Assembly: GCA_002727775.1 (NCBI GenBank)
Contig: PBUF01000078.1
Coordinates: 20,045 to 26,985 of the forward strand
DNA: 6,941 nt
Source: Gammaproteobacteria bacterium
GTDB taxonomy: Bacteria > Pseudomonadota > Gammaproteobacteria > Pseudomonadales > Azotimanducaceae
Direction: 5' to 3'
Shown: in pieces, positions 1 to 5,166 of the stretch
Numbering within the stretch: position 1 is the stretch's first letter
Layout of the letters: each line of letters starts with the position of its first letter
Translations under genes and position numbers: made by a program
Notes under the pieces: model-generated
Told to the model about the DNA's origin: nothing
The model's input: the letters and a program-made list of their open reading frames with translations, nothing else
The model's database searches: none

Positions 1-242
1 TTCCACGATGTTGGTTGAGTGTGGTATACCTCTCTGTCTCTGAACGGCTGGTCGTCTTGATCTGCGGTTTGTACCGCTGTGCGTTGAACGGAGTCGCCCC
101 AGATTTCCTGAACTTCTTCGTCAGCATCAATTTGCAATGCGGCGAGTGTGGTTGATAGAATCATCAAAGCCACCATCATCAGTGACCAAGATGTCTTCTT
201 CCACGCGCCAATTTTCCCGAGATATGTATCGAGTTCTGTCAT
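1..242 (-). CDS. N-terminal part of an unrecognised membrane or secreted protein
   Basis: The reverse strand is open from an ATG at 242 to the window edge, giving 80 complete codons; the rest of the gene lies outside. The product begins MTELDTYLGKIGAWKK, then has one hydrophobic stretch at about residues 19-36 (WSLMMVALMILSTTLAAL), then a polar acidic region containing DADEEVQE and ADQDDQ. Two lysines before the hydrophobic stretch suggest a cytoplasmic N-terminus. The stretch could be a signal peptide or a signal anchor; I cannot decide which because the remainder is missing. The start is supported by GGGTGA at 252-247, ending 4 nt before the ATG, and by a TATA-like box about 40 nt upstream. 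No family is recognised. It is the next gene in the same direction after the calcium-repeat protein but is separated from it by a likely terminator, so it is probably an independent transcript. Confidence 0.75.
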   Translation of the reverse strand, partial: MTELDTYLGKIGAWKKTSWSLMMVALMILSTTLAALQIDADEEVQEIWGDSVQRTAVQTADQDDQPFRDREVYHTQPTSW

Positions 243-246
243 GTTA

Positions 247-252
247 TCACCC
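247..252 (-). promoter_or_regulatory. Ribosome binding site of the gene starting at 242
   Basis: GGGTGA on the minus strand ends 4 nt before the ATG. It matches the GGTGA core complementary to the 3' end of archaeal 16S rRNA and fixes the start at 242. Confidence 0.6.
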
Positions 253-277
253 AAGTGAAGCACCTTGGCACTCACGC

Positions 278-290
278 CGAATATATCAAC
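278..290 (-). promoter_or_regulatory. TATA-like box upstream of the gene at 242
   Basis: The minus strand reads GTTGATATATTCG here, the best AT-rich box in the gap. If it acts as an archaeal TATA box, transcription would begin about 25 nt further on, near 255-260. That leaves a short leader containing the GGGTGA ribosome site. It was assigned by position and composition only. Confidence 0.4.
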
Positions 291-314
291 GACTCGGCGA
301 AAACGTGCATTTGC

Positions 315-338
315 GTATCACGATACCCTATGGGTATC
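315..338. promoter_or_regulatory. Inverted-repeat cluster, possible operator
   Basis: GATACCC-TAT-GGGTATC at 322-338 is a perfect 7-bp inverted repeat with a 3-bp spacer. It overlaps a second small one, GTATC-AC-GATAC, at 315-326, so three alternating GATAC half-sites occur in 24 bp. The cluster lies about 30-50 bp upstream of the TATA-like box of the gene at 242. That is a plausible place for a dimeric transcription factor to bind. No factor is known from the window. Confidence 0.35.
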
Positions 339-348
339 AATTCCAAGA

Positions 349-403
349 AATTGAAGAAAAAGGAAGTTGGCGGCCCCCCGCGCCCAACGGACGCGGGGGT
401 GCC
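349..403 (-). terminator. GC-rich hairpin with T-rich tail after the calcium-repeat gene
   Basis: CCCCCGCG (375-382) pairs with CGCGGGGG (392-399) around a 9-nt loop. GGC (372-374) and GCC (401-403) extend the stem across one bulged base to 11 bp. On the minus strand the stem is followed, after a short AACTTCC, by TTTTTCTTC. It begins about 57 nt after the stop codon of the gene ending at 460, so it is well placed to end that transcript. Archaea often terminate on T-rich runs without a hairpin, so the stem could also stabilise the 3' end. Confidence 0.55.
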
Positions 404-459
404 TGTCACCACGAGTCAATCCGACTGTGGGTCCTGCTTGACAGAATCCACTAATCCGA

Positions 460-2169
460 TTACTGCTCGAGTTCGTCGAGGATACCATCACCGTCGTCAT
501 CGTCGTCGGTGTAGTCCTCAATTCCGTCGTTATCGTGATCGAATTGACCAGTGTCATCGTTTCCATCGTTGGACTCGAACCAGTCGGTGAGGCCATCGTT
601 GTCGTCATCGGTATCGATGACGTCAGTGATGCCGTCATTGTCGTGGTCGTATCGCCAATCACCGTTGGCACCATCGAGCTCATCTACGTCTAGGATGTTG
701 TCGTTGTCATCGTCGGTGTCGACGCCGTCATCGAGTCCATCGTTGTCGTGGTCACGAGCTGCAGACGAACCGTTCTCGTAGAGATCGTCGTCGTTGTCAA
801 TGCCATCGTTGTCGATGTCCAGGTCCATGTTGTCAGCGAGTCCATCGTTGTCGTGGTCGTAAATGTTGGTGTTTGGGTCGCCATCATTGACTTCCTCTCG
901 GTCGTCTATGCCGTCGCCATCATCATCATTGTCTTCCGCATCATCGATACCATCGTTGTCATGGTCTTCTGGTGAGCTGTCGACGTCATCGGGGATGCCG
1001 TCGTTGTCGTCGTCGGTGTCGACGTCATCGGGGATGCCGTCGCCATCGTTGTCGTTGTCACCATTCTGTTCCTGGTTGTCAAGTTGTTGTCCCTGTTGCT
1101 GGTCGGATTGTTGACCTTGCTGACCTTGCTGACCGTTTTGGGTCTGGCCTTGCTGCTGCTGGTTCTGACCGTTCTGGTTTTCACCGTTCTGATCTTGCTG
1201 CTGACCGCTATCTTGCTGGCCACCTTGCTCACCACCTTGCTGCTGCTGACCTTGACCGTTGTCTTGCTGCTGGCCTTGCTGACCTTGCTGGCCTTGCTGG
1301 CCTTGCTGGCCTTGCTGACCTTGCTGGCCTTGCTGGCCGGACTGCTGACCTTGCTGGGAACCTTGTCCCTGCTGACCTTGCTGTCCTTGCTGGCCCTGCT
1401 GGCCTTGCTGGCCTTGCTGACCTTGCTGACCTTGCTGACCTTGCTGGCCCTGACCTTGGCCCTGACCTTGGCCTTGACCTTGGCCTTGACCTTGGCCCTG
1501 ACCTTGTCCTTGACCTTGGCCCTGACCTTGGCCCTGACCTTGGCCCTGACCTTGGCCTTGACCTTGGCCTTGACCTTGGCCTTGACCTTGGCCCTGACCT
1601 TGGCCTTGACCTTGACCTTGACCTTGTCCTTGACCCTGGCCTTGGCCTTCACCTTGACCTTGGTCCTCGGATTCGCCGCCACCTTGGGTGCCGCCGTTTC
1701 CTGTGCCAGTTTCGGCGTCTTGGTAGTCTGGATCGTAGGCATCGGGGATTCCGTCGCCGTCAGAGTCAGAGTACTCGCCGTCATTGGGGTCGTTCGGGAA
1801 TGGGTCACTGCCATCAGGCCGACCGTCGCCGTCAGTATCCGCGCTGTTAGGGTTGGTACCCTGCGCGTATTCTTGGGCTGCGCTCAGACCGTCATTGTCG
1901 GCATCGCTGTTGGCGTCGCCACCGTTGTTTGGGTTGAGTCCATTACGAACTTCCCATCCATCGGGTAGGCCATCGCCATCGCTGTCTGCCTTGGTCATAT
2001 CCGTTCCTGCGGATTGCTCCTCTGCGTTGGTGAGACCGTCACCGTCCCAATCGGCGCCGCCGTCAGACGGGTCGAGAGGGTCAGTACCGTCCCCACTGAC
2101 AACGGACGATGCCGTCATCATAACGAGGAACAATGCCACTAGCATGCTCAGGTTCTTTCGGTTGTTCAT
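460..2169 (-). CDS. Secreted acidic calcium-binding protein with TSP3-like repeats and a long Gln-Gly tract
   Basis: This 569-residue protein starts with a signal peptide (MNNRKNLSM, then a hydrophobic core up to about residue 25, VVSG). Residues 40-150 hold five TSP3-like calcium loops such as DWDGDGL, DSDGDGLPDGWE, DADNDGL, DTDGDGRPD and DSDGDGIPD. Residues 170-241 are 36 dipeptides, all QG except one EG. Residues 242-370 are QQG triplets that decay into Gln/Asn/Gly-rich sequence. Residues 371-569 are calcium loops again, ordered in 35-36-residue super-repeats. The mature chain is Asp-rich with few Lys/Arg and no Cys. There is no C-terminal anchor: it ends DELEQ. It probably acts outside the cell, with calcium-stiffened ends joined by a flexible linker; adhesion or matrix roles are inference. 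I chose the second ATG (2169) because it gives a normal signal peptide and follows GGAAGTGA. The ATG at 2202 would add 11 residues. It is likely transcribed alone. Confidence 0.85.
   Translation of the reverse strand: MNNRKNLSMLVALFLVMMTASSVVSGDGTDPLDPSDGGADWDGDGLTNAEEQSAGTDMTKADSDGDGLPDGWEVRNGLNPNNGGDANSDADNDGLSAAQEYAQGTNPNSADTDGDGRPDGSDPFPNDPNDGEYSDSDGDGIPDAYDPDYQDAETGTGNGGTQGGGESEDQGQGEGQGQGQGQGQGQGQGQGQGQGQGQGQGQGQGQGQGQGQGQGQGQGQGQGQGQGQGQGQGQGQGQGQGQQGQQGQQGQQGQQGQQGQQGQQGQQGQGSQQGQQSGQQGQQGQQGQQGQQGQQGQQGQQQDNGQGQQQQGGEQGGQQDSGQQQDQNGENQNGQNQQQQGQTQNGQQGQQGQQSDQQQGQQLDNQEQNGDNDNDGDGIPDDVDTDDDNDGIPDDVDSSPEDHDNDGIDDAEDNDDDGDGIDDREEVNDGDPNTNIYDHDNDGLADNMDLDIDNDGIDNDDDLYENGSSAARDHDNDGLDDGVDTDDDNDNILDVDELDGANGDWRYDHDNDGITDVIDTDDDNDGLTDWFESNDGNDDTGQFDHDNDGIEDYTDDDDDGDGILDELEQ
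463..966 (-). repeat. Super-repeats of 35-36 residues, each with two calcium loops
   Basis: Each unit opens with DHDNDG(I/L)xDxxD, continues with a second loop of the type (T/N/L)DxDNDG(I/L)xD, and closes with a variable Gly/Asn-rich loop. In translation order the units lie at 966-859 (36 residues), 858-754 (35), 753-649 (35) and 648-541 (36), then a final partial unit of 26 residues at 540-463 that ends the protein. In the third unit the second loop reads DDDNDNILD, with Asn where Gly is expected. Confidence 0.8.
978..1042. repeat. Exact 26-bp direct repeat with 39-bp period in the calcium-loop region
   Basis: TGTCGACGTCATCGGGGATG, continuing with CCGTCG, occurs identically at 978-1003 and 1017-1042. 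The 39-bp offset equals 13 codons, one calcium loop (DGIPDDVD on the minus strand). The DNA identity points to a recent duplication inside the repeat domain. Confidence 0.8.
1061..1446 (-). repeat. QQG triplet and Gln-rich low-complexity tract (9-bp DNA unit)
   Basis: The part next to the QG tract is a tandem run of a 9-bp unit encoding Gln-Gln-Gly (minus-strand unit CAG CAA GGY), with nine uninterrupted QQG triplets at first. Interruptions such as QGS and QQS follow, then a second QQG run, and finally degenerate Gln/Asn/Gly sequence (GENQNGQNQQQQ, LDNQEQNG). Regular at the 5' end and eroded at the 3' end of the gene, it looks like an expanded repeat with an old and a young part. Confidence 0.85.
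1447..1662 (-). repeat. Gln-Gly dipeptide tract (6-bp DNA unit)
   Basis: These 216 bp are a tandem array of a 6-bp unit, CAR GGY on the minus strand, giving 36 dipeptides that are all QG except one EG near the start. Synonymous third positions mix CAA with CAG and GGT with GGC. Many copies fall into a 12-bp higher-order unit, CAAGGTCAGGGC or CAAGGTCAAGGC. The unit length is a multiple of three, so gain or loss of copies changes tract length but not the reading frame. Confidence 0.9.
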
Positions 2170-2205
2170 TTTCTTTTCACTTCCTTTTGTTTTGTAAACC
2201 ATTTC

Positions 2206-2224
2206 AGAGAACCCACCGTTCTCT
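2206..2224. promoter_or_regulatory. 19-bp palindrome next to the start of the calcium-repeat gene
   Basis: AGAGAAC-CCACC-GTTCTCT is a perfect 7-bp inverted repeat with a 5-bp spacer. It ends 3 bp before the upstream ATG (2202) and about 36 bp before the preferred start (2169). In the minus-strand RNA it would fold as a hairpin with GGTGG in its loop. It may be an operator or a leader hairpin. A lone half-site, GTTCTCT, lies at 2253-2259. Confidence 0.45.
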
Positions 2225-2280
2225 CTTTCCAGGAATGGGCAACATGTGACCTGTTCTCTGGGAGATTTTACCTTGGACGT

Positions 2281-2301
2281 GGCTATCGCTGGGGCTATCG
2301 C
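2281..2301. repeat. Short direct repeat GGCTATCGC with 12-bp period
   Basis: GGCTATCGC occurs at 2281-2289 and again at 2293-2301, on the upstream side of the weak TATA-like box of the calcium-repeat gene. It may be chance or a paired protein-binding site; nothing else supports it. Confidence 0.4.
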
Positions 2302-2336
2302 GTTTAGACAACTGGAAATACGGTGCGTTTCGACGC

Positions 2337-2362
2337 AAAAATGGGCTTTTTTCGCCCCCCAT
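2337..2362 (-). terminator. Weak hairpin followed by a T run
   Basis: On the minus strand ATGGG at 2362-2358 can pair with CCCAT at 2345-2341, directly followed by a run of Ts to 2337. A second small hairpin with stem TGCGT/ACGCA (2324-2337) follows at once. Together they could end transcripts coming from the gene that stops at 2512, about 150 nt upstream. The stem is short and the assignment is tentative. Confidence 0.3.
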
Positions 2363-2424
2363 ATTTCCTTTCAGTTGCTTGTTTTTGCCTCCAATTGCAG
2401 CCAATTCTGTCACGGTTCATTCAT

Positions 2425-2443
2425 AGGGAACCCGGTGTTCCCT
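2425..2443. promoter_or_regulatory. 19-bp palindrome downstream of the zinc-ribbon gene
   Basis: AGGGAAC-CCGGT-GTTCCCT is a perfect 7-bp inverted repeat with a 5-bp spacer, about 70 nt past the stop codon at 2512. No T run follows it on the minus strand, so it is not a classic terminator. Its half-sites differ from those of the palindrome at 2206-2224 by one symmetric base change, which suggests that both could bind the same dimeric protein. Confidence 0.4.
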
Positions 2444-2511
2444 CTAACACACCGCTTGAATTGGCCCTATATCAAGGATATGACAGAGTGCCTCAAACAA
2501 CCCAAGGATGT

Positions 2512-2874
2512 CTAAGGCGTGAGTTGTCTCAATTGAGCCTTGAATTTTGCAGTCCTCAAGAAAAAGAGTAGTGGTACGACCAAGGTGGATAGCAATAGTG
2601 CAACCAAGATCAAATTGCTCCAGAGTTCAAGCCCTTGGAAGAACATGCCCCAAATAATCCATCCCGCAATTACCCAAAAAATCGGACCGTATCGACGAGC
2701 GAAAAGGGACATTCGTGCCTTCGCGGTTCGGTCGTCATAGTAACCCGGAACTTCCTCAGCAGGAAGGTATCCCTCATCCACTGCGCAACGAACACAGACC
2801 AAATATCGTGGACCGTTTCCATCGATGAACTGGTCATCAGGATACTGACCTTTGCACAATCGACAAGTGGCCAT
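2512..2874 (-). CDS. Small zinc-ribbon protein with two membrane helices, function unknown
   Basis: The 120-residue product starts MATCRLC and has two Cys pairs, C4-x2-C7 and C27-x2-C30, spaced as in a treble-clef or zinc-ribbon knuckle that would hold one zinc ion. A charged stretch follows (DDRTAKARMSLFARR). Two hydrophobic segments come next, at about residues 63-81 (YGPIFWVIAGWIIWGMFF) and 86-107 (SNLILVALLLSTLVVPLLFF). A short basic tail (RTAKFKAQLRQ) ends it. Basic residues on both flanks suggest that the zinc ribbon and the tail both face the cytoplasm. The ATG at 2874 is the only sensible start, three codons before the first Cys; an AGAAGG precedes it but is unusually close. The gene follows pabBA after 42 nt on the same strand and may share its transcript, but nothing in it points to folate chemistry. 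I do not recognise a named family. Confidence 0.8.
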   Translation of the reverse strand: MATCRLCKGQYPDDQFIDGNGPRYLVCVRCAVDEGYLPAEEVPGYYDDRTAKARMSLFARRYGPIFWVIAGWIIWGMFFQGLELWSNLILVALLLSTLVVPLLFFLRTAKFKAQLRQLTP

Positions 2875-2916
2875 ATCCTTCTCGAGCCGGGGACATATCT
2901 TGAACGCTTCGCAGTT

Positions 2917-5154
2917 CTACTGAGAAAGGAAGTCGGCCAATATCGAAACACCGCCAACCGAACCGGCTGATTCAGGGTGGTACTGTACACCCCATACGGG
3001 CCATTCCGGATGTTGGATCGCCATGACCAATCTGTTTGTGGCGGAATCTGTGGCTGTAATCGTGAGAATGTCGTTGGTCGCTGTCAATGCCAAGCTGTGA
3101 TATCGCGTCATGATTTGCAATGTATCTCCACTCTGAATACCATCTGGGACCCCATGAACTGCACCATACTCAGAGGGAGAAAGTGTCCATCCGGCAGCTA
3201 ATCCCAATGCTTGGTGGCCAAGGCAAATGCCCAACAGAGGAATTGTTTCCTCTCGTAATGCTGATTGTGCGAATTGCATTGTAATCGGAGACTGTTCCGG
3301 TCGACCTGGTCCTGGACCCAGAACAATGTGGGTCGGTTTCAAGTCGGCAACGAGTTGTTCGGATTTGGTTGAATTTAACCGGCCCGGTACGATGATGACT
3401 TCGGCTCCAAGGGTGGAAAATGCATGGATGATATTCCAAGAAAATGAATCGAGATTGTCGACAAACAATACGCGAGAAGTGGTTGGCTGGGGTAAACAAA
3501 GGCCCGGTTGCCAGCGAACAGGGTCGGCCACAAACGGCTTGGTTGGTGGAACCAAATCTGTACACTGGCTCTCAATCAATCGCTGAATTGAATGGGTCAC
3601 GGGTGGAATCGGATGAATGCTAACTGAGTTTGAACCCCGTGGAGAGTGGGTGGTTAGCGATGCGGGACAATAGCCCCATGCAGCCTTGCATATCGCTTGT
3701 GCTTTCCATTTGGCTTCCTCAACCTCATTGAATGGATCTGAACCGATGACAAGTCCTCCACCAGCTTGAACTGTCGCATGCCAGGAATCACCCCGTTGGT
3801 GGGCTTCCAATGTTCGAATGAGAATATTCCACTGTGATTGATGGGTTCTAGGGTCAATGTGACCGATTGAACCCGTCCATGCACGTCTTGGTTTCTGCTC
3901 AAGTTCGTCGATGGCGGCGATGGTTGCGGTTTTTGGACAACCGGTGATACTACCACCGGGAAAGATCGACTGTAAAGCATCAAACCCATCCATTTCATCG
4001 CATAGTTCACCAGAGATTTCACTGACCATGTGTTGAACATTTGGATAGGATTCAATTCGCCATCGCTTCCACTGAATGCTCCCGGATTTACAGATACGCC
4101 CGAGGTCGTTACGCTCCAAATCGACCAGCATGAGATGCTCGGAAATTTCTTTCCGACTGCCGACCAATTCTCCTCGAAGATTGGCATCATGTTCGGCGTC
4201 ATCACCACGAGGGCGAGTGCCTTTGATCGGACGGGTGGATACGGTTTTGCCCTCTTGTTTCAACAACAACTCAGGACTACTACTGGCAATGGCGACCTGT
4301 AAATCGGGGGCATGAAGCCAAGCAGACAAGGGGGCTGGATTGTCTCGGTTAAGTCGTTGAAACACATCCCATGGGTTGTCGATTTCCTCCGACCATATGC
4401 GTCCATAATTCAGTTGATACAATACCCCATCTCGAATAGCTGATTGTGTCTTGCGGACTTTCTCAGCGTGCTCTACATCACTCTCTGTTTGAGGTATTCG
4501 GGGGGTCGGACTGGGTGGTAGATTTCGAGAAGGAATCCCATTCTCTATTTGCTGACAGACCTCAAGCGTCCATGGGTCATCTTCGATCGAAGATAGGATT
4601 TCGATTGTTGAGTCTTCACGGTTGTGGACTACCCATCGATCGGCGCGATACAAAATCATCAGCACAGTATCGGGTTCAGATGTATGTTGCAATCGCAGGG
4701 GCTCGGTATGTTGGACCAAGTCATAGGTGAGAAGGCCTGCCAAACCACCGGGCTGAAATGAATGACCTGTGGCCTCAGGAAGATAGGCTGTTAAGCCACG
4801 CAGTGCACTTGCAAGGTCAGCTCCTAGTACACGATTCTGAGGCACCCACTCATTTTCCCAGGTCTCAATTTCAATTGACATTGGAGACGCTTTTGCTTGC
4901 AGGGCTATATCCCCAGTGAGTGGAGAACTTGACCGCAGCGGTGTTGAGTCGTGGGTTTGCCTGACTATGAATCGCATGGTCGCTGGACCCATCATCAAGC
5001 TGCGCTTTGAGAGGTCGCTGTTTGGGCCACCGGAATGAAGCAACAGTTCGTCTGGGGCGCCGTAATCGGAAGAAAAAAGGCCACTGTGTCTGAGATGGCT
5101 CAACAAATCAAGCGAGAAGTCGGGTCTCGTCTGAACGACCAAGTCTGTTCTCAT
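2917..5154 (-). CDS. pabBA: Fused aminodeoxychorismate synthase, PabB domain followed by PabA glutaminase
   Basis: This 745-residue enzyme should convert chorismate plus glutamine to 4-amino-4-deoxychorismate in the cytoplasm. Residues 1 to about 495 are the chorismate-binding subunit: LLHSG (38-42, the PabB counterpart of the TrpE LLES motif), GGLAGLLTYDLV, YQLN (246-249), SSSPE (291-295), PIKGTRPRG with Lys311, DLERNDLGR (345-353) and FPGGSITGCPK (398-408). Lys in PIKGT is the aminodeoxychorismate synthase residue; anthranilate synthases normally have Ala there. A linker of about 65 residues leads to a class I glutaminase (about 561-745) with GPGPG (613-617), nucleophile Cys644 in GICLGHQ, and His726/Glu728 in YHPES, so the triad is complete. 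The start at 5154 follows GGGGTGA by 5 nt; a start at 5214 would run 55 nt back into pabC. TrpE-TrpG or PhzE share this domain order but are disfavoured by LLHSG and PIKGT. Confidence 0.92.
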   Translation of the reverse strand: MRTDLVVQTRPDFSLDLLSHLRHSGLFSSDYGAPDELLLHSGGPNSDLSKRSLMMGPATMRFIVRQTHDSTPLRSSSPLTGDIALQAKASPMSIEIETWENEWVPQNRVLGADLASALRGLTAYLPEATGHSFQPGGLAGLLTYDLVQHTEPLRLQHTSEPDTVLMILYRADRWVVHNREDSTIEILSSIEDDPWTLEVCQQIENGIPSRNLPPSPTPRIPQTESDVEHAEKVRKTQSAIRDGVLYQLNYGRIWSEEIDNPWDVFQRLNRDNPAPLSAWLHAPDLQVAIASSSPELLLKQEGKTVSTRPIKGTRPRGDDAEHDANLRGELVGSRKEISEHLMLVDLERNDLGRICKSGSIQWKRWRIESYPNVQHMVSEISGELCDEMDGFDALQSIFPGGSITGCPKTATIAAIDELEQKPRRAWTGSIGHIDPRTHQSQWNILIRTLEAHQRGDSWHATVQAGGGLVIGSDPFNEVEEAKWKAQAICKAAWGYCPASLTTHSPRGSNSVSIHPIPPVTHSIQRLIESQCTDLVPPTKPFVADPVRWQPGLCLPQPTTSRVLFVDNLDSFSWNIIHAFSTLGAEVIIVPGRLNSTKSEQLVADLKPTHIVLGPGPGRPEQSPITMQFAQSALREETIPLLGICLGHQALGLAAGWTLSPSEYGAVHGVPDGIQSGDTLQIMTRYHSLALTATNDILTITATDSATNRLVMAIQHPEWPVWGVQYHPESAGSVGGVSILADFLSQ

Positions 5155-5159
5155 CGATT

Positions 5160-5166
5160 TCACCCC
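5160..5166 (-). promoter_or_regulatory. Ribosome binding site of pabBA, overlapping the pabC stop
   Basis: GGGGTGA on the minus strand ends 5 nt before the ATG at 5154, and its last three bases are the TGA stop of pabC. Terminating ribosomes would sit on the next start signal, so the two genes are probably translationally coupled. This also decides the start at 5154 over the upstream in-frame start at 5214. Confidence 0.75.

Larger units (their letters stand above)
2170..2511. other. Intergenic region, 342 bp, rich in inverted repeats
   Basis: I see no convincing gene here on either strand. It contains two related 19-bp palindromes (2206-2224 and 2425-2443), an extra half-site GTTCTCT at 2253-2259, a small perfect hairpin TGCGT-TTCG-ACGCA at 2324-2337, and a weaker hairpin with a T run at 2337-2362. 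It also has a direct repeat of GGCTATCGC at 2281-2289 and 2293-2301 (12-bp period). A weak TATA-like GGTAAAATC lies on the minus strand near 2265-2273. The region must hold the end of the upstream transcript and the promoter of the calcium-repeat gene. Confidence 0.6.

Noticed and set aside
1061..1662. Repeat array considered as a CRISPR
   Set aside because: The units are 6-9 bp and directly tandem, with no unique spacers, and lie inside a coding frame.
906..1968. Long open frames on both strands over the repeat tract (Lys-Val-Lys-Ala, Leu-Thr-Leu-Ala and Asp-Leu-Gly polymers)
   Set aside because: They are alternative readings of the 6- and 9-bp repeats encoding QG/QQG. Only the minus-strand frame that continues into the signal peptide and calcium loops on both sides makes biological sense.
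2170..2202. ATG at 2202 as start of the calcium-repeat protein
   Set aside because: It would add 11 polar residues in front of a signal peptide that is already complete from 2169. It is kept as an alternative because of the GGTGG in the hairpin loop.
2204..2413. Minus-strand 69-codon open frame from a GTG, product beginning MTELAAIGG
   Set aside because: There is no ribosome site, the composition is not protein-like, it runs through two hairpins and a direct repeat, and it ends inside the palindrome before the next gene. The shared MTEL start with the gene at 242 looks like chance.
2246..2571. Two overlapping plus-strand open frames from GTG starts in the intergenic region (2246-2515 and 2323-2571)
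   Set aside because: They have no ribosome site or recognisable domain, they run into the antisense of the zinc-ribbon gene, and they are the only plus-strand candidates in a window of minus-strand genes.
2917..5154. Anthranilate synthase (TrpE-TrpG) or PhzE identity for the fused enzyme
   Set aside because: The PIKGT lysine, the LLHSG motif in place of LLES, and the adjacent pabC-like gene all favour aminodeoxychorismate synthase. There are no other trp or phenazine genes nearby.
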